Source of the DNA: Nitrospira sp. UBA2082
GTDB taxonomy: Bacteria; Nitrospirota; Nitrospiria; Nitrospirales; Nitrospiraceae
Assembly (NCBI GenBank): GCA_002331335.1
Contig: DCZO01000016.1
Span: forward strand, 177,377-203,287
Length of the DNA stretch: 25,911 nt
Direction of reading: 5' to 3'
Program-made: the position numbers and the translations under genes
Shown here: positions 1 through 8,042 of the stretch, in pieces
Layout of the letters: each line of letters starts with the position of its first letter
Numbering within the stretch: position 1 is the first letter of the stretch
Notes under the pieces: model-generated
The model's database searches: none
The model's input: the letters and a program-made list of their open reading frames with translations, nothing else
What the model was told of the DNA's origin: nothing

Positions 1-57
1 GATACCGAAGGGCGGGTCGAGCGGTTCAAGAAGAAATACGCGAAGAAGGGCCAGTAG
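1..57 (+). CDS. rpmE: 50S ribosomal protein L31, 3' end (partial)
   Basis: The window opens inside a reading frame whose last 18 residues are DTEGRVERFKKKYAKKGQ followed by TAG. The aromatic and lysine-rich GRVxRFKKKY ending is typical of the C-terminus of ribosomal protein L31, a component of the large subunit at the central protuberance. The position just upstream of prfA fits, because rpmE-prfA is a common bacterial gene order. The start and any zinc-binding cysteines lie outside the window, so the zinc or non-zinc form cannot be decided. Confidence 0.8.
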   Translation, partial: DTEGRVERFKKKYAKKGQ

Positions 58-75
58 CGCCCACACGGCTAAAGT

Positions 76-117
76 AAGAGACCCTGCTTCGCTACGGAGC
101 AGGGTCTCTTTGTTTTT
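76..117 (+). terminator. Rho-independent terminator after rpmE
   Basis: An inverted repeat pairs 76-90 with 96-110 (AAGAGACCCTGCT on the left arm, a short GCTAC loop, AGCAGGGTCTCTT on the right), followed by a T-rich tail (TGTTTTT, 111-117). It ends the rpmE transcript and separates it from prfA. Confidence 0.85.
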
Positions 118-160
118 GCGGACGGTTGGGTAGAAGCCAAGAGTGGGCGGAGAGGGGATG

Positions 161-1243
161 ATGGAGGCGGCGTTACTCAAGAAGTGGGAATCCGTTGCGT
201 CGCGGTTTCATGAGTTGACCGATCAACTCATGGATCCATCCGTCGTCGGTCAACCGGCCCAGCTGCGTAAGCTCAGCAAGGAACGGACGGAGCTCGAGCC
301 GGCGGTCACACTGTTGGAGACCTATCAGGGCTTGGCCAGACAGCTGGAAGAGGCCGCGCAGATTCTTGCGGACCCGACGGCCGGGCACGAGTTGCACCGA
401 ATGGCGATGGAGGAAACGGCGGCCTTGGAGCGCCAGAGGAGTGAACTGGAAGCACAGGCGAAAGAGTTCCTCATCCCCAGAGATCCGAAGGACGACAAGA
501 ATCTGGTGCTGGAAATCCGGGCGGGCACGGGCGGCGAGGAGGCGGCGCTCTTTGCGGGGGAGCTATTTCGTCTGTATACCAGGTACGCGGAGCAGAAAGG
601 TTTGAAGGTCGATACGGTCGAAGCGTCGGAAACCGGCATCGGCGGGTACAAGAATATCGTGGCGTTGATCGAAGGGAAGGGGGCATACGGCCACTTCAAA
701 TTTGAGGCCGGGGTGCATCGTGTTCAGCGGGTACCGGTCACGGAAGCCTCCGGCCGTATTCATACCTCGACGGTGACGGTGGCGGTCATGCCGGAAGTCG
801 ATGAGGTGGACGTACAAATCGATCCGAAAGACCTGCGCATCGACACGTTTTGTTCGTCCGGCGCCGGCGGGCAAAGCGTCAACACGACCTATTCGGCTGT
901 CAGGATCACCCATCTTCCCACCGGGGTCGTTGTGTCCTGCCAGGATGAGCGGTCGCAATTGAAAAACCGGACCAAGGCCATGCGGACGTTGCGGGCTCGA
1001 ATCGTGGAAGCGGAGCGTGAAAAGCAAGAAGCGGAGATTGCCCAGAGCAGAAAGTCGCAGGTCGGCACGGGTGAACGGAGCGAAAAGATTCGGACGTACA
1101 ATTTTCCACAGAACCGGGTCACGGACCATCGGGTCGGCGTCACGCTGCACAAGCTTGAATTGGTGATGGAAGGCGACCTCGACGACATCGTTCAGGCGCT
1201 GAAGGCGCAACAGCAGCGGCAAGTAGAAGCCGCACCTGCATAA
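161..1243 (+). CDS. prfA: Peptide chain release factor 1 (RF1)
   Basis: RF1 recognises UAA and UAG in the ribosomal A site and triggers peptidyl-tRNA hydrolysis. From the ATG at 161 the protein is 360 aa, the usual RF1 length. The codon-recognition PxT motif reads PVT at about residues 192-194, within RVPVTEASGRIHTST. The catalytic GGQ is at about 236-238 in SSGAGGQSVNTT. The glutamine is the target of the methylase PrmC, encoded next. In-frame GTG (143) and ATG (158) are alternative starts; 161 is preferred because GGAGAGG at 149-155 lies at normal Shine-Dalgarno distance. It follows the rpmE terminator. No convincing promoter was seen in the 40 bp between. Confidence 0.97.
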   Translation: MEAALLKKWESVASRFHELTDQLMDPSVVGQPAQLRKLSKERTELEPAVTLLETYQGLARQLEEAAQILADPTAGHELHRMAMEETAALERQRSELEAQAKEFLIPRDPKDDKNLVLEIRAGTGGEEAALFAGELFRLYTRYAEQKGLKVDTVEASETGIGGYKNIVALIEGKGAYGHFKFEAGVHRVQRVPVTEASGRIHTSTVTVAVMPEVDEVDVQIDPKDLRIDTFCSSGAGGQSVNTTYSAVRITHLPTGVVVSCQDERSQLKNRTKAMRTLRARIVEAEREKQEAEIAQSRKSQVGTGERSEKIRTYNFPQNRVTDHRVGVTLHKLELVMEGDLDDIVQALKAQQQRQVEAAPA

Positions 1244-1260
1244 CCGGTCACGGGGTTGTC

Positions 1261-2136
1261 ATGACAGCATCCACCACGATAGACGCACTACTTGCGTGGG
1301 CCAGGCAGGTTTTGGATCGTGCTGAGATCGAGAATGCGGTTCAGGAGTCCCGGTGGCTCGTGGGGCATGCGCTGGGGTTGGAACCCCACCACCTGGTCAG
1401 CCAAGCGGAGCAACCGGTTTCGTCAGAAAAGAAGACGCAGACCGAATCGCTGGTATCCAGGCGCGCGGCGCATGAGCCCCTGCAATACATCCTGGGCACG
1501 CAAGAGTTTTGCGGTCTTGAATTTCATGTGAGTCCGGCCGTGCTGATACCCAGGCCGGAGACGGAAGTGTTGCTGCAAGAGGCGCTCAGGGCCGTCGATC
1601 TGAACAAGGACTCCGTGGTGGTCGACGTGGGAACCGGCTCAGGCTGTGTGGCCGTGACCTTGGCGACAATTCTCTCGCGGGCGCGGATTCTCGCTGTGGA
1701 TCGCTCGCCGGAGGCGCTGGCGGAGGCAAAGGCCAATGCGGAACGCCTGACGGTCGCAGATCGGATCGAATTCATCGAGGGTGATCTGCTGTCTCCGCTG
1801 CGTGACCGAGGATTGACGGGGCAGGTGGACGTCATAGTCTCCAACCCCCCCTACATCGCCGAGTCGGAGTGGGCCGGCTTACAGCCGGACGTACGTGGCT
1901 TCGAACCGCGATCGGCGCTGGTCAGCGGGCCGAAGGGCACCGAGTTTCATGAGCGGCTGCTGTGTGACTCCAGGGAGTATCTGGCGCCTGGCGGTTCGCT
2001 GGTGATGGAAATCGGCCAGGGACAACGTCCCGCTGTCCAACAGATAGCGGAGCAGCTCGGAGGGTACACGCCGGTCGAGATTGCCAAGGACGGCGGTGGC
2101 ATCGAACGAATCGTCATTTTCAGGCGGCAGGACTAA
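1261..2136 (+). CDS. prmC: Release factor glutamine methyltransferase
   Basis: PrmC (HemK) transfers a methyl group from S-adenosylmethionine to the GGQ glutamine of release factors, which speeds termination. The 291-aa protein has an N-terminal helical domain (about 1-95), the SAM-binding glycine motif VDVGTGSGCVAVTLA (about residues 120-134) and the catalytic NPPY motif (VSNPPYIAESE, about 194-204) characteristic of amino-methylases acting on planar amides. It begins 17 bp after prfA, the expected pairing of enzyme and substrate genes. The stop codon TAA (2134-2136) is followed with no gap by the 124-bp repeat element at 2137. Confidence 0.97.
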   Translation: MTASTTIDALLAWARQVLDRAEIENAVQESRWLVGHALGLEPHHLVSQAEQPVSSEKKTQTESLVSRRAAHEPLQYILGTQEFCGLEFHVSPAVLIPRPETEVLLQEALRAVDLNKDSVVVDVGTGSGCVAVTLATILSRARILAVDRSPEALAEAKANAERLTVADRIEFIEGDLLSPLRDRGLTGQVDVIVSNPPYIAESEWAGLQPDVRGFEPRSALVSGPKGTEFHERLLCDSREYLAPGGSLVMEIGQGQRPAVQQIAEQLGGYTPVEIAKDGGGIERIVIFRRQD

Positions 2137-2260
2137 CAGGATGCTGAAAATGTCCGCCAGCGGCGTTCTCGCATCGCTTAGAGGCTCACCGTACGGCGCG
2201 GAGTACGATTCGCCTCTTCGCTCGCTGTGGCCTTGCCGGACGGCCATTTTGAGCATCCTG
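2137..2260 (+). repeat. 124-bp intergenic repeat, copy A (terminal inverted repeats)
   Basis: The element begins CAGGATGCTGAAAATG and ends CATTTTGAGCATCCTG; these ends are inverted repeats matching at 15 of 16 positions. Internal arms AGAGGC and GCCTCT, and CGTAC and GTACG, could fold into nested stems. It aligns without gaps to 16166-16289 with 107 of 124 bases identical by my count. It starts on the base after the prmC stop codon. No credible protein is encoded. The 84 bp left before murA (2261-2344) contain GCATCCTGC once more near 2330 but no clear promoter. Confidence 0.85.
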
Positions 2261-2344
2261 CGTGGCTACTTGATGTCGCCTCAACCATCGAGATCTGCTA
2301 TAGCTTCCGAGGTCAACATGAGTTATTCCGCATCCTGCTAAGTC

Positions 2345-3613
2345 ATGGACACGATCGTCATTACGGGCGGGAATCGGCTGCGCGGAGAAGTGCGGATCAG
2401 CGGAGCCAAGAATGCCGCGTTGCCTGTCTTGGCCTCGACAATCCTGGGCGGCGGCGAATGTGTGATTACCAACGTCCCGCGCGTAGTCGACGTCCTGACC
2501 ATGGGAAAACTCTTGAGTATTTTCGGGGCGAAAGTCTCGCATGAGGGGAATCGGGCGGTCATCAAAGCGGACGTGATCGATTCCACGGAAGCCCCCTATG
2601 ATCTGGTGAAAACCATGCGGGCCTCCGTCTTAGCGCTGGGGCCCTTGGTCGCCCGGTGGGGAAAGGCCAAAGTCTCGCTACCCGGCGGTTGTGCGATCGG
2701 CTCCCGACCGGTCAACCTTCATCTGGCCGGCCTGGCAAAATTAGGAGCTGACATTTCCATCGAGCACGGGTATATCACCGCCACGGCCAAACGGCTGAGA
2801 GGCGCGCGCATCTATTGCGACACCCCTACCGTCACAGGAACGGAAAACTTGATCATGGCGGCGTCGCTGGCCGAAGGGACCACGGTACTGGAGAATGCGG
2901 CGAAGGAGCCGGAAATCAATGACTTGGTTGATTTCCTGATCAAGCGGGGCGCGCGCATCGAGGGAGCCGGGACGGATGTCATCACGATCGAAGGGGTCAG
3001 AGAGCTTCAGGGTGGGGATCATGAGGTCATTCCCGACCGTATCGAGGCGGGCACCTATCTGGCGGCCGGGGCGATGACCGGAGGCGATGTGACAATCACC
3101 CATTGCCGACCGGCTCATCTCGAAGCCGTACTCATGAAGTTGAGAGAGGCGGGGGCTGATGTTCAGACTGAGAAAGAGCGAGTCCGCATCACGGCGCCGG
3201 GAAGGCTGCGGGGTACTGATGTGAGAACCTTGCCCTATCCCGGATTTCCGACCGATATGCAGGCGCAAATGGTGGCGTTGATGACGCTGGCCGAGGGCAC
3301 GAGCGTCGTGACCGAGACGGTGTTTGAGAGCCGGTTTATGCATGTCGAGGAACTGCGGCGCATGGGGGCCTCCATCCGGGTTGAAGGCAATCGGCTGATT
3401 GTGACGGGACGGCCGAACTTGACGGGTGCGCCGGTCATGGCGTCGGACCTTCGGGCGAGCGCCGGGCTGATTCTTGCCGGCCTGGCAGCCGAGGGTGTCA
3501 CGGAGGTGCAACGGGTGTATCACCTCGATCGGGGCTATGAGCGGCTCGAAGAAAAACTGCAAGCATTGGGGGCCACCATCGAACGCCGAAAATCGGCTGG
3601 GGTCGTCCGTTAA
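2345..3613 (+). CDS. murA: UDP-N-acetylglucosamine 1-carboxyvinyltransferase
   Basis: MurA catalyses the first committed step of peptidoglycan synthesis, moving enolpyruvate from PEP to UDP-GlcNAc in the cytoplasm. The 422-aa length is standard. The substrate-binding start GAKNAALP has Lys22-Asn23, and the catalytic loop LPGGCAIGSRPVNLH carries the nucleophile at Cys116. Because it is Cys rather than Asp, the enzyme is expected to be fosfomycin-sensitive (family knowledge, not tested). The C-terminal RAGLILAGLA-like motif is present as RASAGLILAGLA. No good Shine-Dalgarno sequence precedes ATG 2345. It is separated from prmC by a repeat element and leads closely into hisG. Confidence 0.97.
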   Translation: MDTIVITGGNRLRGEVRISGAKNAALPVLASTILGGGECVITNVPRVVDVLTMGKLLSIFGAKVSHEGNRAVIKADVIDSTEAPYDLVKTMRASVLALGPLVARWGKAKVSLPGGCAIGSRPVNLHLAGLAKLGADISIEHGYITATAKRLRGARIYCDTPTVTGTENLIMAASLAEGTTVLENAAKEPEINDLVDFLIKRGARIEGAGTDVITIEGVRELQGGDHEVIPDRIEAGTYLAAGAMTGGDVTITHCRPAHLEAVLMKLREAGADVQTEKERVRITAPGRLRGTDVRTLPYPGFPTDMQAQMVALMTLAEGTSVVTETVFESRFMHVEELRRMGASIRVEGNRLIVTGRPNLTGAPVMASDLRASAGLILAGLAAEGVTEVQRVYHLDRGYERLEEKLQALGATIERRKSAGVVR

Positions 3614-3622
3614 GGAATGGGA

Positions 3623-4321
3623 ATGCTAACTATTGCACTCTCGAAAGGGAAATTGATCGAATCCGCGTTGGACTTGTTCCGGCGGGCCGGGTACAACGTG
3701 GCCGGGTTGTCGGGGGAAAGCCGGCGTCTGGTGTTTGCCTGCCCCGAAATCGGGGTGACGTTCCTGATCGTCCGGCCCAGCGACGTGCCCACCTACGTGG
3801 AATATGGGGGTGCGGACGCCGGCATTGTGGGCAAAGACGTGTTGATGGAACAAGACAGCGACGTGTATGAGCCATTGGATTTGGGGTTCGGAGCGTGTAG
3901 AATCTCGGTCGCTGCGCTCAAGGGAGAAGGGCTGCGCGATCGGCTGTCGTCCAAGATCCGCATCGCCACGAAATATCCCAAGATCACCGAGCGGTTTTTC
4001 AATGAACGGGGCATCCCGGTCGAGATCATCAAGCTCTACGGTTCGATCGAGTTAGCTCCTGTCGTGGGATTGGCCGATCGCATCGTCGATCTGGTCGAAA
4101 CCGGCAGCACGCTCAAGGCCCACGATCTGGTCGAAGTGGAAGTGATCGCCCAATCGACGGCGCGCTTCATCGTCAATCGGGCGAGTCTTAGACTGAAACA
4201 TGAACCGCTCATGGAGTTGATCCGCAGACTCCGGGCGGCGCTGGAGCCCCGAGCCTCGACGCTCGGAAACGGTCGCCCCTCGACCGCCCGCAGGGGCAAG
4301 AAAAAGGCGGCGCGCGCATGA
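3623..4321 (+). CDS. hisG: ATP phosphoribosyltransferase, short form
   Basis: HisG condenses ATP with PRPP in the first step of histidine synthesis. The protein starts MLTIALSKGKL and contains GADAGIVGKD and the PRPP-binding stretch DLVETGSTLKAHDL. At 232 aa it lacks the C-terminal ACT-like regulatory domain of the long form. Short HisG enzymes are known to work with HisZ, which is not in this window and would have to be elsewhere. ATG 3623 is preferred over ATG 3617 because AAGGA (3612-3616) is directly adjacent to the latter. The last 20 or so residues form a basic tail (RRGKKKAARA) beyond the usual end. The stop overlaps the hisD start (ATGA). Confidence 0.95.
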   Translation: MLTIALSKGKLIESALDLFRRAGYNVAGLSGESRRLVFACPEIGVTFLIVRPSDVPTYVEYGGADAGIVGKDVLMEQDSDVYEPLDLGFGACRISVAALKGEGLRDRLSSKIRIATKYPKITERFFNERGIPVEIIKLYGSIELAPVVGLADRIVDLVETGSTLKAHDLVEVEVIAQSTARFIVNRASLRLKHEPLMELIRRLRAALEPRASTLGNGRPSTARRGKKKAARA

Positions 4322-5601
4322 AGATCGTCACCCAGGCAGATCGGAGCTTTCTTTCCAGTCTCAAGAAGACCGTGTCCCGCGGGCAAACAGCCGGGGCCGC
4401 GGTGGAAAAACCCGTTCGCGCCATTCTGCAGGCTGTCGAACGCGGCGGCGACAAAGCGGTGCTGCGGTACACCAAGCAGTTCGACAAGGTGGCGCTGAAA
4501 CCCGACGCCTTGCGTGTGACGCCGGAAGAAATCAAAAACGCCTACTTTCATATCCGCAAAGATGAAGGCGATGCCCTCAGGCTCGCCGCGCAACGGATCA
4601 CCGCTTTTCACGAACGTCAGCGGACGAAGACCTGGATGTATCAAGACGGCGACGCCACGTTGGGGCAAGCCGTCATGCCGCTCGACGCGGTCGGCGTGTA
4701 TGTGCCGGGCGGGAAAGCCGTGTATCCCTCGTCGGTCTTGATGTGTGCGGTTCCGGCCAAAGTGGCCGGGGTGCAACGGGTCGTCATGGTGACCCCGCCG
4801 CAGAAAGGCCCCATCAATCCGTATCTGCTCGTCGCAGCCGACATCGCCGGAGTGACAGAGATTTATCGCGCCGGCGGCGTGCAAGCCGTCGCGGCGCTGG
4901 CCTATGGGACGAAGACCATCGCGAAGGTCGATAAGATCGTCGGCCCGGGCAACATCTACGTGGCGACCGCCAAGCGGTTGCTCTATGGGATCGTCGGCCT
5001 CGATATGATCGCGGGGCCCAGCGAGTTGTTGGTTGTGGCCGACGAGCAAGCCAATCCCGCCCATGTCGCCGCCGATCTGCTCTGTGAGGCCGAACACGAC
5101 GAGGATGCGCAGGTTTTTCTGGTGACCACCTCGGAACGGTTGGCGAAAGACGTCTCGAAGCTGATCGAGCAGCAACTGAAAGGGCTCCAGCGTGAGAAGA
5201 TCGCTTCGAAGGCGATCGCACGCCATGCCGTCGCATTCGTTGTGGGGACGATCGATGAAGCGATCGACGTGGCCAATCAGATCGCCGCCGAACATTTGAC
5301 GCTCTCGGTGGACAATCCGTTCGATTATTTGGAGCAGATCCGGCACGCCGGCGCCTTGTTCTTGGGCCGCTACACACCGCCGTCTGTTGCCGATTACATC
5401 GCCGGGCCCAATCACGTGTTGCCCACGGGCGGGAGCGCGCGGTTCTTTTCCCCGCTATCCGTGAACGACTATGTGAAGGTCAGCAATATCGTTCATTACA
5501 CCAAGCATGAGCTGGCCAAGGTTAAAGATCCGCTGATCAGGCTGGCTCATATCGAAGGGTTCGACGCGCATGCGAAGTCGGCCCAGAGCAGGTTCTCATG
5601 A
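4318..5601 (+). CDS. hisD: Histidinol dehydrogenase
   Basis: HisD performs the last two oxidations of histidine synthesis, histidinol to histidine, using NAD and a zinc ion. The 427-aa length is normal. Family motifs seen are GVYVPGGKAVYPSSVLM, GPGNIYVATAKR, the zinc-site region GPSELLV followed by LLCEAEHDEDAQ, and SVADYIAGPNHVLPTGG near the C-terminus. The start overlaps the hisG stop by ATGA, and its own stop overlaps the hisB start in the same way, indicating translational coupling in one operon. Confidence 0.97.
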   Translation: MKIVTQADRSFLSSLKKTVSRGQTAGAAVEKPVRAILQAVERGGDKAVLRYTKQFDKVALKPDALRVTPEEIKNAYFHIRKDEGDALRLAAQRITAFHERQRTKTWMYQDGDATLGQAVMPLDAVGVYVPGGKAVYPSSVLMCAVPAKVAGVQRVVMVTPPQKGPINPYLLVAADIAGVTEIYRAGGVQAVAALAYGTKTIAKVDKIVGPGNIYVATAKRLLYGIVGLDMIAGPSELLVVADEQANPAHVAADLLCEAEHDEDAQVFLVTTSERLAKDVSKLIEQQLKGLQREKIASKAIARHAVAFVVGTIDEAIDVANQIAAEHLTLSVDNPFDYLEQIRHAGALFLGRYTPPSVADYIAGPNHVLPTGGSARFFSPLSVNDYVKVSNIVHYTKHELAKVKDPLIRLAHIEGFDAHAKSAQSRFS

Positions 5602-6206
5602 AGAAAAACGGCTCGATGCCGCGACAGGCCGGTGTACAACGTGCCACGAAAGAAACCGACATCCGCGTCGAATGGACGCTGGACGGATCGGGGCAGGGGA
5701 AGATCGACACGGGCATTCGCTTCTTTGATCACATGCTGGAACTGCTGGCCAAACACGGCTTTTTCGATTTGACGGTCCAGGCCAAGGGCGATCTCGACAT
5801 CGACGAACACCACACAGTCGAAGATGTCGGCATCGTCATGGGAAAGGCACTGCACCAGGCGCTGGGTGAGAAGGCGGGCATCAAGCGATTCGGGTTTGCG
5901 TCGGCGCCGCTGGATGAAACCTTGGCGCAAGTCACCGTCGATCTCAGCGGCCGGCCGTTTCTGGTCTACAACGTCGCGTTGCCGGATCGGAAGATCAAAG
6001 CCTTTGACCTTGGGTTGTTCGAAGACTTCTTTCAGGCCTTTGTCACCCACGGCGGGCTGAATCTGCACATCAATCTGATGTATGGCCGTAACCCCCACCA
6101 CATCATGGAAGCCATCTTTAAGGCGCTGGCCAAGGCGCTTGATCAGGCGACCATGCCGGAAGAACGGCTCGCAGGGAAAGTGCTCTCGACCAAGGGGATG
6201 CTGTAA
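5598..6206 (+). CDS. hisB: Imidazoleglycerol-phosphate dehydratase
   Basis: This enzyme dehydrates imidazole glycerol phosphate to imidazole acetol phosphate. The 202-aa protein is the stand-alone dehydratase, without the phosphatase domain found in the enterobacterial fusion. The manganese-binding histidine motifs are visible: FFDHMLELLAKHG, DEHHTVEDVG, and HGGLNLHINLMYG followed by NPHHIMEAIFKALAKAL. It overlaps hisD by ATGA. Its last 28 codons (6123-6206) are duplicated in diverged form at 6803-6886, on the far side of the DUF4160/DUF2442 pair. The present 3' end may therefore have been replaced or restored during an insertion. Confidence 0.96.
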   Translation: MKKNGSMPRQAGVQRATKETDIRVEWTLDGSGQGKIDTGIRFFDHMLELLAKHGFFDLTVQAKGDLDIDEHHTVEDVGIVMGKALHQALGEKAGIKRFGFASAPLDETLAQVTVDLSGRPFLVYNVALPDRKIKAFDLGLFEDFFQAFVTHGGLNLHINLMYGRNPHHIMEAIFKALAKALDQATMPEERLAGKVLSTKGML

Positions 6207-6288
6207 TGAAGGCAGGCATGCTTGAGTCTCCTCTGAGCAAATGCTTCTTTGGATATAACTGAGTGTTGAATGCCGGTGGAGGGGTCGC

Positions 6289-6528
6289 CTGAGCCCAACA
6301 GTTTTTCGGTCAGGAGGATTTCGTTTCTACTTCTTCTCCCGCGAGGAATCCCGCATGCATGTCCATGTGTATTGCGAGCGTGGAGAAGCGAAATTCTGGC
6401 TGGAACCGGCAATTGAATTGGCGCAAAATTCCGGTTTGAGCGCCAGGCAAGTCCGAGTTGCAACCATGCTGATCGAGGAGCACGAACATGAAATCCGCCG
6501 CGCTTGGCAAACGCACTTCGGGCGTTGA
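6289..6528 (+). CDS. DUF4160-domain protein with apparent CTG start
   Basis: The frame reads LSPTVFRSGGFRFYFFSREE at the N-terminus, then MHVHVYCERGEAKFWLEP and RQVRVATMLIEEHEHEIRRAW. This matches the usual layout of small DUF4160 proteins (about 80 aa: aromatic strand, HVHV or HIHV, KFWL, C-terminal helix). No ATG, GTG or TTG is available upstream of the conserved core. The expected position of the initiator carries CTG (6289-6291), four bases after GGAGGGG (6278-6284). An internal ATG at 6355 would remove the first conserved strand. The gene overlaps the downstream DUF2442 gene by 41 bp, as in a toxin-antitoxin-like pair. Function is unknown; it may be active through CTG initiation or be a start-codon mutant. 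Confidence 0.7.
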   Translation: MSPTVFRSGGFRFYFFSREESRMHVHVYCERGEAKFWLEPAIELAQNSGLSARQVRVATMLIEEHEHEIRRAWQTHFGR

Positions 6529-6796
6529 GGTGCTGGGCATCTCAAAGCATGGATTTTGGCTGCTCCTAGCCGACGAAGAGTACTTCGTTCCCTTCAAGGA
6601 GTTCCCATGGTTCAAAGAGGCATCGGTGGCGGAAATTCTCAAGGTCGAATGGCCAGGGCTCAATCACCTCTATTGGCCTGACCTTGATGTGGATCTTGCC
6701 GTGGAATCCATCAGGCATCCCGAAAAGTTTCCGCTAATCTCGAAACATCCGCGCCAGACCAGGCGGTCCAGCCGCCAGGCCAGGGCAAGTCGCTGA
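6488..6796 (+). CDS. DUF2442-domain protein
   Basis: The 102-aa protein has the DUF2442 pattern: a short beta-rich N-terminal part (GFWLLLADEEYFVPFKEFPWF), then VEWPGLNHLYWPDLDVDLAVESIRHPEKFPL, the conserved WPxLDxDLxxxxI core, and a basic tail. GAGGAG near 6475-6480 is a good Shine-Dalgarno sequence for ATG 6488. It overlaps the DUF4160 gene. DUF4160 and DUF2442 genes are often neighbours, and the pair is suspected to be a toxin-antitoxin module. That role is inference; neither protein's activity can be read from the sequence. Confidence 0.85.
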   Translation: MKSAALGKRTSGVEVLGISKHGFWLLLADEEYFVPFKEFPWFKEASVAEILKVEWPGLNHLYWPDLDVDLAVESIRHPEKFPLISKHPRQTRRSSRQARASR

Positions 6797-6802
6797 ATAC
6801 GA

Positions 6803-6886
6803 GCGTTGGGCAAGTCGCTCGATCAGGCGACGCTGCCGGAAGAACGGTTGGCAGGCAAGGTCCTCTCCACGAAGGGGCTGCTGTAA
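6803..6886 (+). pseudogene. hisB 3'-end fragment (duplicate last 28 codons)
   Basis: Read in frame this encodes 27 residues beginning ALGKSLDQATLPEERLAG and ending LSTKGLL, then TAA. It mirrors the end of HisB (6123-6206). The surrounding 90 bp (6801-6890) align without gaps to 6121-6210 at 73 of 90 bases by my count. Similarity stops at the 5' edge and just after the stop codon. There is no start signal, so this is a gene remnant. It marks one border of the inserted DUF4160/DUF2442 segment. Confidence 0.85.
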
Positions 6887-6918
6887 AGAAAGAAGCGCTA
6901 CCATATGTGATTTATTTG

Positions 6919-6958
6919 AAGGGGCAGGCTCTGAAAGAGAGCCTGCCCCTTCGTTCTT
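6919..6958 (+). terminator. Strong hairpin terminator after hisB fragment
   Basis: A perfect 14-bp stem pairs 6919-6932 (AAGGGGCAGGCTCT) with 6938-6951 (AGAGCCTGCCCCTT) around a GAAAG loop, followed by CGTTCTTT. It would stop transcription coming from hisG-hisD-hisB and so separate them from hisH onwards. Confidence 0.75.
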
Positions 6959-7004
6959 TGTAAGATGTGTTGGGTGCGTATGATTGGGGTAATCCATCTC
7001 AGCT

Positions 7005-7985
7005 ATGGACAAGAAGCGGCATCACTACGTTCCGAAGGCTTATCTGAAAGTTTTTTGTGACAACACAGGAAAGGTCTTGGTTTATCGTTAGGATGATCCG
7101 AGCAAGCCTATTCCGTTGTCACCAGGCAATGCCGCTGTTCGCAAGTACTACTATTCTCAGCCGACACCGGACGGGAGTGTAAATCACAACGCTCTTGAGG
7201 ACTGCTTCTCGAAAATTGAAGAGAAGTGGCCGGGGATTGTAGCCCGACTTCATCGACAAGAGAACGTTAATGATTCATTGCAAGATGACTTCCAATTCAT
7301 GATGCTGCAACGTGTGAGGGTTCCTGCTAGCCGGGATACTGTAGAGCTGATCCTCGCAGAATTCTTCAAGGCCAAAATGCGGGAGTTGGATGCTGTGGGG
7401 AAATTGCCACCGAAGCCGAAAGGATTTGAAGGCATACTCGACCACGTTGAGGTATCAATTGATCCACACCGATCGATTCATGCTATTCCCCAAATCATCA
7501 AGAGATATGGTCAAGTTTTTAATCTCATGGGTTTCTGCGCACTGACAAATAAGACGAATGTCCCATTTCTTACAAGCGACAACCCAGTAATCTGGTTCGA
7601 TCCAGTGATTGAGGACGCTCAAGTACGACCATATGTCTTGCGAAAGGGAGGGCCGGTTATGCTCATCTTTCCGGTGAGCCCGTCGCTTGTCATCTTTGGA
7701 GATTCATCGAGGAAGTGCGAGTTTGTTTTGAGAGGGCTGGGTTTCGAAAATCTGTCAGATCTTCGTCATGTGAAAAGAATCAACCGGCAAGTCTGTCGTT
7801 TCTCGTATGAGGCCGTATTTGCGCAGAAAACTGGGCATGAAAAGCTAATTCAAAAACACGCGGTCTTCTCTCCCATTCCACGATTCAATAGGGCTTCAAG
7901 GGGAAAGGGTGAGATTGTCACATTTGAGATGGTCTTCGGAAAACGAGAGCGCAAACCAAAATGGGTTGAAAAACCGAACAGCTAG
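7005..7985 (+). pseudogene. DUF4238 protein interrupted by an amber codon
   Basis: ATG 7005 begins MDKKRHHYVPKAYLKVF, the N-terminal HHYVPxxYL signature of DUF4238 proteins. The frame meets a TAG at 7089-7091 (codon 29) and then continues open for about 298 more codons to 7985 with family-like sequence (NVPFLTSDNPVIWFDP, VMLIFPVSPSLVIFGD). Nothing else is disrupted. A TTG at 7116 in the same frame could give a 289-aa protein lacking the signature. Base composition is lower in GC than the neighbours: 23 of 60 at 7501-7560 against 40 of 60 at 10201-10260, which suggests acquisition from elsewhere. The function of DUF4238 is unknown; it is often found among accessory genes. The lesion may be a recent mutation, a sequencing error, or suppressed. 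Confidence 0.75.
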
Positions 7986-8042
7986 GGTTGCCCTGTGAGC
8001 AGGCAAAGCTGAGTTTAGGTTTTGGTGTCGATAATGAGTGGA

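Noticed and set aside
2081..2341. Open frame across the end of prmC and the 124-bp repeat
   Set aside because: It runs through the inverted-repeat element and has no family resemblance or ribosome-binding site.
4036..5415. Long minus-strand open frame opposite hisG-hisD
   Set aside because: Spans two real overlapping genes in the other strand, with composition typical of antisense frames.
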